DNA of 10,607 nt, from contig SFOF01000056.1 in NCBI GenBank assembly GCA_004552515.1, positions 1 to 10,607 on the forward strand, written 5' to 3'. Under the pieces are notes generated by a model. It saw nothing but the letters and a program-made list of their open reading frames with translations, made no database searches and was not told where the DNA came from. The stretch comes from Clostridiales bacterium. Lineage in GTDB: Bacteria > Bacillota > Clostridia > Christensenellales > Aristaeellaceae. The position numbers and the translations under genes are program-made. The first letter of the stretch is position 1. Each line of letters opens with the position of its first letter. Below, piece after piece: positions 7,901 through 10,607 of this stretch.

Positions 7901-9393
7901 ATTGCGGCGATCGCATCCCGCGCCGCATCCAATATGGCCTGATCCTCGGGCATAACCGCGTCCTCCGCGTCGGGCAGATCGCCCAGCAGGACAAACGTCA
8001 GCATGGGGTCGTCCTCGAGACACCCCAGCGTTTCCAGCTCTGCGGCCAGCTCCTTCGCGCGATCGGGCGACGAAAGCAGCGCCGGCACGATCACCAGCGT
8101 GCGCATATCCTCGCCCAGCCGCTCGAGCTTATAGCGCATCAGCCGCCGCGGACGAACCAGCCGGGCGGCGGCGCGCGCAAAGATCATATTCAGCGCACCA
8201 AGCAGACAGGGCAGCGCGCAAATCGCCCACCCGCCGGCATATTTTCCAATATAAAGCGTCAATATCAGCGCCGTCAACAGCAGAACCGCGCGATAAAGGC
8301 GCGCCTGCGGATCGGGATGCACCATGGGAACGCGCGCAACCGACACGCCCATGCCGCGCAGCAGCTCCGCCGTGCCCTCGTCGGTCGCCAGCCACCATGT
8401 GATCTCGCGCCGAAGCCCCTCGTCGTTTTCGGCGGCGATCAGCGCGGCGGCGGCAAACGTGTTCTCGCCGATGTCGGAGTGCGCGGACAGCGCGACGATG
8501 CGCTCTCGCACCTGGGCGCGCGATTGCTCGTCCATGCGGGGATATGTGCCGGAGGGATCCTTGCATAGCATCTGCTCCGTGCGGCTGACGGCGGCAAAGC
8601 AGCGGTTCCAGTCGATGCCGGAGAGCATCCGCAGCGTCGAGAGCGCATGGTCGAGCCGCAGTCGGTCGAGCGACTGGGCGCGGCGCTCCAGCGCGCAGAT
8701 CTGCTCGGCCGACCGGCCGCGCTCGTCCAGCCAGCTCTTGAGCGCCGCCTGCTGATCGGGCAGATCCTGCTCGCGCAGATAGTGCAGCGCGCCCTCAAAG
8801 AACGCGCCGGAACGCTTCAAGAGGCCGGGCGTATTCAGATCGCCGCCCGCCTCGGCCCACTGCGCCGCCGCAATCCGCTCGCGTTCGGTCGAAACGGCGC
8901 GTTCGCCCACCGAGAGACAGGCGCGCATCAGCACGGCCGCCAGCGCAGACGGCGCGGCCCAAAGCTCGTTCATCTCCAGCGCGCGCACCTCGTCGAACGC
9001 GCTGAGGCAGGCGCACAGCCGCCGCTCGTCGATGGCCGCGTCGCTGTGGCGCACCACCTCGGTCAGGAGGCTCTGTATGCGCGTTTTGCCGCCCTTTGAG
9101 GGCAATGAAGCGCCCCGTCCCTCGGGCAGCAGCGCCGAGATATAGGATTGCGCCAGCCGGCCGTTTTCACACAGCCACTCGAGCGCCGCGCCCACCGATT
9201 CGCTCTGCGCGCCCAGCCGCAGCGCCGTGGTCATCATGTCCGAAAACGCCTGAGCCGGCGCAACGTCCAGAAACGAGCGCCCATCGACATTCAGCGTCAC
9301 GGCCAGCGCGCGCATATGCTGGCCCATGGCTCTGTCGTCCAGCGGCGCTTCATGGCGTTCCCATGTGTCGTCCATCGTGTTGTTCAGCCGCAT
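1918..9393 (-). CDS. ndvB: Cyclic beta-1,2-glucan synthase (GT84, GH189-like and GH94 domains)
   Basis: This is a 2491-aa membrane enzyme of the NdvB/ChvB/Cgs family, which makes beta-1,2-glucan from UDP-glucose and closes it into rings. Domains, numbered from ATG 9393: helical N-terminal region (1-365); helices 1-2 (about 366-408); GT84 (about 420-720) with FGGKG, NRILSHDLLEG (D671) and RLHRWTRGDWQ (R702-W706); helices 3-4 (about 738-775) and 5-6 (about 835-868); glucoamylase-like/GH189 cyclisation domain (about 880-1275) with WGVSES (E1144), FFEAADYD (E1212) and SHMAHHQGM; beta-sandwich (about 1300-1550); linker; and GH94 phosphorylase-like module (about 1755-2491) with RLTPFDND, GTGDWNDGMN (D2177, D2180), QIDSLPQSWA, GGQYTHAACW and GWTWYTGAAGW. 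In the family the transferase elongates, the middle domain cyclises and GH94 controls chain length. The protein is shorter than the roughly 2800-2900 aa of proteobacterial members. The oddity is the DxD site, which reads DAG (568-570). ATG 9393 is preferred over an in-frame TTG at 9429 because AAAGGAG sits 9 nt before it. The gene symbol is by family resemblance. Confidence 0.95.
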   Translation of the reverse strand: MRLNNTMDDTWERHEAPLDDRAMGQHMRALAVTLNVDGRSFLDVAPAQAFSDMMTTALRLGAQSESVGAALEWLCENGRLAQSYISALLPEGRGASLPSKGGKTRIQSLLTEVVRHSDAAIDERRLCACLSAFDEVRALEMNELWAAPSALAAVLMRACLSVGERAVSTERERIAAAQWAEAGGDLNTPGLLKRSGAFFEGALHYLREQDLPDQQAALKSWLDERGRSAEQICALERRAQSLDRLRLDHALSTLRMLSGIDWNRCFAAVSRTEQMLCKDPSGTYPRMDEQSRAQVRERIVALSAHSDIGENTFAAAALIAAENDEGLRREITWWLATDEGTAELLRGMGVSVARVPMVHPDPQARLYRAVLLLTALILTLYIGKYAGGWAICALPCLLGALNMIFARAAARLVRPRRLMRYKLERLGEDMRTLVIVPALLSSPDRAKELAAELETLGCLEDDPMLTFVLLGDLPDAEDAVMPEDQAILDAARDAIAAIDARGGRAGKYRLLTRKRSPVPNERRFSAHERKRGAINALIELLCGGENAFEQPDAARLAREKYAYIVTLDAGTRMLPGTAHRLVGTLALPVNRARYAMLAPKLELTSEATENRFARAMGGAGGMDGYASAQSDLWQDLAGEGSFGGKGVIDVRAFREAMAGARLPDNRILSHDLLEGLFAGAGFIDDIALYEGHPRRVRAWLDRLHRWTRGDWQLWPFLFHKRLHALDRWKIMANWVRALEPASALLVLLGGLWRGSPLLGLIGLAPLFMPLALYRITRESLEAFVMRLSLLPDQALTQLDAAVRALYRMAVSRRRLLEWTTADDSERRSGRISPVCGGVAAIAALLSVFHQPAMILFAVVLAGLWGTAAARSAEWEKPRFAPVIYEGGDADALRDLAARTWRFFAENTPENGLVPDNVQLDPPRGAAERTSPTNIGLYMVSCAAARLMGLIDGAECARRLEQTVSTLERLETWRGQFYNWYDVRTEKPMPPRYVSSVDSGNLAASLLLCASLSNAPLKSRLETLAKNMDLRALYDEERKLFVIGVDTSSDRVSASHYDLLASESRLLSITAIMLGQVPVEHFARLGRACARVGEGGALISWSGTMFEYLMPCLMLPLWPDTLLGESCRRVISAQKAASRPWGVSESGLYAFDRALNYQYRAFGLREAALRGDCESDVIAPYASALALPFDADACANMALMREMGWLDEQGFFEAADYDARRIPEGAPYRLIKSHMAHHQGMILASICNALMDGALVRAFMARPQARALTMLLQEKAPSRVHIAPRKRYEEPARRTPRSIERTARVSACDAHLMHGAETSLVWTAQGNAKAIAQGLLLNAPRSGFYVHLCSAAFSMRLSGGDVSPARQTVRFKEGVAASTTENDAVRALCVSGVSPEDGAICQRVTLENRTGAPLDVTLTGCFPVALARESDYRAHPAFQNLFIESECVRPGVLAFKRRPRGEGESWPELVYMAHDTGGASISWECDALRLTERGRSLADPAALAETLSGTVGHTLTPCAAIRLTLRLNPGETRETGFVAGVTDDVSAFAARHAGVSGDERAFELAATQSRALYRHLAVPAPLGGLIDRSSALFTDVHPGESGLHELPDGDDPACLLWPLGVSGDRAMIAGFCRSLSGVDTARDLMRLYEYHRAMGLDYDLILVNDYGNDYDCPVLDRLKALVAASSAPAVLLDGALITADQRRLLRMAAALVIDCDVSSLRAQLKSALETKRAGREEQSALTPSEKLESDAEKDAFNGWGGFDAARRERYIIEETPTPAPWCNILCNEIFGTMTTERGGSFTWFMNSREGRLTPFDNDILRDDSGERMRLSFSGLSTDPEGLAARVTQTQGESVYEGRLSGVGWQSRVFVDRELPVKAHMLTLKNTRSKPIRVKIEACVRWIMGVFREDERYVRRGGGDGLIWARGQIGTAAFMTFAGENARVEDDRLALEFEIPAGGEKRLELLMGCGHTMGEIRVLVDQWTEKGGAHYLERTLAFWDERLSRLEIETPDPLFNAAVNRWLPYQVISARLWGRAGFYQSGGAFGFRDQLQDQLSQLQTAPQDVRAHIIESAAHQFKSGDVQHWWHPPRRGVRTRISDDMLFLPYVAGCYVRETGDESILDETIPFLEDETIPEGREDWYGDARESDERATLREHGLRAIDRAAQFGEHGLLLMGTGDWNDGMNRVGREGRGESVWLSEFMIAVIQVFAPCCEEADRERLKALSDRLRESVEREGWDGGWYLRAYDDQGEKLGGHECGECQIDSLPQSWAVLAGLDRVRCQAAMNAVSESLIDRKHGLIRLLTPPFDGESAPGYIRGYPPGVRENGGQYTHAACWVVLALAALGRAGEAWEAARMLLPASHGDTREKEAIYRVEPYVMAADVYDGAPHAGRGGWTWYTGAAGWMLRAVRNGLCGLQWRGGAVTMSALLPEGWASVSATIRVGAASYTLVSSRDCDRARLDGEPLEDGFIRPIDDGAHHKAVFPARAAEKKEE

Positions 9394-9398
9394 ACGGT

Positions 9399-9409
9399 TA
9401 TACTCCTTT
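9399..9409 (-). promoter_or_regulatory. Ribosome binding site that sets the synthase start
   Basis: On the minus strand, AAAAGGAG is followed by a 9-nt spacer (TATAACCGT) and ATG at 9393. The in-frame TTG at 9429 has no comparable site upstream, and the AGGAG lies inside the frame it would open. The 12-codon extension is therefore probably not translated as part of the enzyme. Confidence 0.75.
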
Positions 9410-9437
9410 TGAGAAGAATCATTTTTCAATATGTTCC

Positions 9438-9443
9438 ATTATC
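9438..9443 (-). promoter_or_regulatory. Weak -10 candidate for the synthase gene
   Basis: GATAAT on the minus strand matches five of six bases of the consensus and would start RNA near 9431, about 38 nt before the ATG. No convincing -35 lies at 16-18 bp. It is the best candidate between the terminator at 9490-9527 and the synthase start. A control site of another type cannot be excluded. Confidence 0.3.
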
Positions 9444-9717
9444 CCCCGCTTTTCGCGCTTTATGCCGCAATCAAATCGAAACGCCGTGCAAAAAGAGGGC
9501 GCGCCGCCCAACAACGACGCGTCCTCTTCCCCTTCGGATACCGCCGAGCCGAGTGAGACAATTTTCCGCTCGACACGGCGCGCAAATTCATTTGTAATAA
9601 TCGTATCGCATCCCGCCAAACCAGCCGGAACGACCGCAAGCGTGGAAAAAACAGGATCGAAAACAACAGCCGCCGAAACCTGTGCGCGTTTCCCAATCCA
9701 TGAGGAATACGCGCGCG
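9444..9717. other. Stretch without a recognisable gene
   Basis: Between the synthase control region and the MATE remnant I see no frame with a ribosome site and a recognisable protein. Several minus-strand frames stay open for 60-100 codons, but only because stop codons are rare at this GC content, and their translations resemble no family I know. The left part contains a terminator hairpin. The right part, just after the stop of the MATE remnant, could be ordinary 3' sequence or further gene debris. Confidence 0.5.
9490..9527 (-). terminator. Intrinsic terminator upstream of the synthase gene
   Basis: AGAGG (9494-9498) pairs with CCTCT (9523-9527). After a one-base mismatch, CGCG (9500-9503) pairs with CGCG (9518-9521), leaving a 14-nt loop. 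On the minus strand the stem ends in a run of five T (9494-9490). It would stop RNA arriving from the MATE remnant, which ends about 190 nt upstream, and so separate that unit from the synthase gene. Confidence 0.5.
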
Positions 9718-10079
9718 TCAGGCGCGGACGCTGCCCAGCGCCGCCGTCTCCCTGCGCATGACCCACGCCGCATAGAGCGCGACCAGCAGCTCCGTAACGG
9801 AGATCTCTCGGAGCTTTCCGGGCAGCTTTTCCGGCTTCACCAGCCGCAGCGTATTTTTGCGGTCGGCAAAGTGCGTCAGCATCACAATAAAGGATATCGC
9901 CGAGCCGATTACCGCCGCCGTAAAATACTGGCTCTCGCCGCCGTGCCCTCCGGCCCGTGATACTGCCCGACCATCGCCGTGTCCACAACGCCGTAGATAC
10001 ACGAGATGAGCGCGCTGCCAAAGGCCGCGGACAGATACCTGAAGTAGAGCGATTTGATGTTGCCGTTCAGAAGATCCAT
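9718..10079 (-). pseudogene. Collapsed remnant of a second MATE transporter
   Basis: The first 48 codons (10079-9936) are a clear MATE N-terminus: MDLLNGNIKSLYFRYL, then GSALISCIYGVVDTAMVGQY and GPEGTAA. The original frame then runs into unrelated residues and stops at 9909-9911. Similarity resumes in another frame from about 9939: ESQYFTAAVIG, then SFIVMLTHFADRKNTLRLV, PEKLPGKLREISVT, and finally ELLVALYAAWVMRRE before the stop at 9718-9720. In full-length relatives these blocks lie far apart, in the loop after helix 2, around helices 6-7, and at the C-terminus. At least three internal deletions are implied, near 9937, near 9895-9910 and near 9793; the first also shifts the frame. About 120 of the expected roughly 450 codons remain. 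A strong ribosome site (AAGGAGG, 8 nt spacing) and a promoter survive. The N-terminal assignment is firm; the later blocks rest on recalled family patterns. It belongs to a different MATE subgroup from the intact gene at 330-1712. Confidence 0.75.
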
Positions 10080-10100
10080 TTCATATTCCTCCTTTGCATC

Positions 10101-10150
10101 AAAAAAAGCCGGATAAGGAACAGACATCTCAGTCTGCGCCTTATCCGGCT
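10101..10150 (-). terminator. Terminator hairpin in the leader of the MATE remnant
   Basis: A 12-bp stem (10107-10118 with 10139-10150) is topped, beyond a 2x2 internal loop, by a 5-bp stem (10121-10125 with 10132-10136) and a 6-nt loop. On the minus strand it ends in seven T (10107-10101), a textbook intrinsic terminator. It stands between the minus-strand promoter at 10193-10220 and the ribosome site of the MATE remnant, only about 8 nt from the latter. No minus-strand gene lies upstream, so it most likely acts as an attenuator of the transporter rather than ending another gene. Confidence 0.85.
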
Positions 10151-10192
10151 GCTGTTTCTCTGAACAACGTGCCCTCCGAGCGAGCATCTCCT

Positions 10193-10220
10193 ATTCTGGC
10201 AGAATCCCATCGAATGTCAA
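10193..10220 (-). promoter_or_regulatory. Leftward promoter of the MATE remnant
   Basis: On the minus strand a consensus TTGACA (10220-10215), a 16-nt spacer and CAGAAT (10198-10193), with TGC directly before the -10, form a good sigma-A promoter. RNA would start near 10186. That gives a leader of just over 100 nt containing the terminator hairpin and then the ribosome site of the MATE remnant. Confidence 0.6.
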
Positions 10221-10248
10221 GGAGCGTATTGAACTTTTTACACTTCAT

Positions 10249-10270
10249 GCCGGGCGGCGCTTTTCCCGGC
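10249..10270. repeat. Hairpin in the divergent control region
   Basis: GCCGGG (10249-10254) and CCCGGC (10265-10270) are perfect inverted repeats around a 10-nt loop. It lies just upstream of the -35 box of the rightward promoter. No T-run follows the right arm. A regulator site or a chance GC-rich repeat are both possible. Confidence 0.3.
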
Positions 10271-10276
10271 GGGCTT

Positions 10277-10290
10277 CTTGCGCGCGCAAG
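10277..10290. promoter_or_regulatory. Perfect palindrome over the -35 box, possible operator
   Basis: CTTGCGCGCGCAAG is fully self-complementary and covers the TTGCGC -35 hexamer of the rightward promoter, the position where a dimeric repressor would block RNA polymerase. Wider pairing (GGGCTT at 10271-10276 with AAGCCC at 10288-10293) followed by TTTTT also resembles a plus-strand terminator, though no plus-strand gene is seen upstream to need one. Confidence 0.4.
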
Positions 10291-10306
10291 CCCTTTTTAC
10301 TATAAG
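10278..10306 (+). promoter_or_regulatory. Rightward promoter of the M20 amidohydrolase gene
   Basis: TTGCGC (10278-10283), a 17-nt spacer and TATAAG (10301-10306) form a sigma-A-type promoter with optimal spacing. RNA would start near 10313, about 38 nt before the ATG at 10351. The -35 is embedded in a 14-bp palindrome, suggesting repression. Confidence 0.6.
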
Positions 10307-10350
10307 ATATCCTGAAAATGAACATGCGGCGCACGCGGAGGACTGACGGT

Positions 10351-10607
10351 ATGGACGATCTTCTGACACTGAAAAAGAAAATATGCGAAGCGATCGACGA
10401 AAACAGAGACGCCTTCATCGCGCTCGGCCACAGCGTTCTGCGCGAGCCGGGAACGGCGTTTTCCGAGTTCAAAACGGCTGAAAAGGTGCGTGCCGCCCTC
10501 TCCGGTCTGGGGCTGCAATGCCAGTGCGGACAGGCGATCACCGGCATAACGGCCGATCTTCACGGGCGCTCCGACGCGGCCATGATCGCGCTGATGGGCG
10601 AGCTGGA
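10351..10607 (+). CDS. M20-family amidohydrolase/peptidase, N-terminal part
   Basis: The first 85 codons of a gene that runs off the right edge. The product starts MDDLLTLKKKICEAIDENRD, followed by a block (ALGHSVLREPGTAFSEFKTA) that matches the 'hPExgfxEfkTa' opening of M20 metallopeptidases and N-acyl amino acid amidohydrolases. A GLGLQCQCGQAITGITADL segment and the start of the first strand of the zinc-binding domain (ALMGEL, the family's GELDA-type stretch) follow. These cytosolic enzymes use two zinc ions to hydrolyse amide bonds in peptides, acyl- or aminobenzoyl-amino acids. The zinc ligands, expected further on, are outside the window, so substrate and activity cannot be judged. ATG 10351 is supported by GGAGG 9-10 nt upstream and a promoter at 10278-10306. 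The gene diverges from the MATE remnant, and the two may once have shared control. Confidence 0.8.
   Translation, partial: MDDLLTLKKKICEAIDENRDAFIALGHSVLREPGTAFSEFKTAEKVRAALSGLGLQCQCGQAITGITADLHGRSDAAMIALMGEL

Noticed and set aside
1963..8568. Plus-strand 2201-codon open frame as a real gene
   Set aside because: It is the exact codon-register antisense of the synthase, which has clear domains and motifs. The plus-strand product is Arg/His-rich with no recognisable domain, and no ribosome site was seen at its start.
9393..9429. TTG at 9429 as the synthase start
   Set aside because: No ribosome site precedes it. The AAAGGAG that lies inside this extension is ideally placed for ATG 9393.
9419..10021. 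Minus-strand 200-codon open frame as an intact gene
   Set aside because: Its first half overlaps the MATE remnant in a frame without MATE similarity. The second half resembles no known family, and no ribosome site fits its start. It is open mainly because of base composition.
10080..10190. T-box or metabolite riboswitch in the MATE remnant leader
   Set aside because: I found no T-box consensus or other known aptamer signature. The leader before the terminator is only about 35 nt, too short for most aptamers. A generic attenuator is all that can be supported.
10245..10563. Minus-strand open frames opposite the M20 gene
   Set aside because: They run antisense to a recognisable M20 N-terminus that has its own ribosome site and promoter, and their translations show no domain.
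1..10607. CRISPR array, tRNA, rRNA, insertion sequence or attachment site
   Set aside because: No regularly spaced direct repeats, cloverleaf-like sequence, transposase frame or paired element ends were seen on either strand.

Overview
The window is GC-rich and tightly biased towards C/G in third codon positions. Its regulatory sites look Gram-positive: sigma-A-like boxes, several with an extended TGn -10, strong AGGAG/GGAGG ribosome sites, and intrinsic terminators with T-runs. Together with the gene families, this suggests a GC-rich member of the Clostridia (Oscillospirales/Christensenellales-like). That placement is inference; no rRNA or marker gene is present.

Layout, left to right. (1) Positions 1-329 hold no intact gene. 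There are two adjacent perfect hairpins at the left edge, a good leftward promoter for a gene beyond the edge, a palindrome, a 36-codon coding-like tail without a start, and a strong terminator hairpin shared with the next gene. (2) Positions 330-1712, minus strand, encode an intact MATE-family drug/sodium antiporter with its own extended -10 promoter. (3) Positions 1918-9393, minus strand, are one very large gene (2491 codons) for a cyclic beta-1,2-glucan synthase (NdvB/Cgs/ChvB type). It has an N-terminal helical region, a membrane-embedded GT84 transferase, a glucoamylase-like GH189 cyclisation domain and a C-terminal GH94 phosphorylase-like domain. (4) Positions 9394-9717 hold no recognisable gene, only a terminator and a weak promoter candidate. 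(5) Positions 9718-10079, minus strand, are the remains of a second MATE transporter. Its promoter, leader, ribosome site, start and C-terminal end survive, but most of the interior is deleted and one frameshift is present. (6) Positions 10080-10350 form a divergent control region with promoters both ways and a terminator hairpin inside the leader of the MATE remnant. (7) From 10351 on the plus strand an M20-family amidohydrolase/peptidase begins and runs off the right edge.

The synthase is expected to build, size and cyclise beta-1,2-glucan at the membrane. It stands alone: no dedicated exporter (NdvA/ChvA/Cgt type) or glucan-modifying gene is visible. The flanking MATE genes belong to a drug/cation transporter family, and nothing in the sequence links them to glucan export.

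The points most worth a second look are a D-to-G change in the predicted metal-binding DxD motif of the GT84 domain, the collapsed MATE gene, and the promoter-terminator-RBS arrangement in front of it. I did not find a convincing wholly new system.
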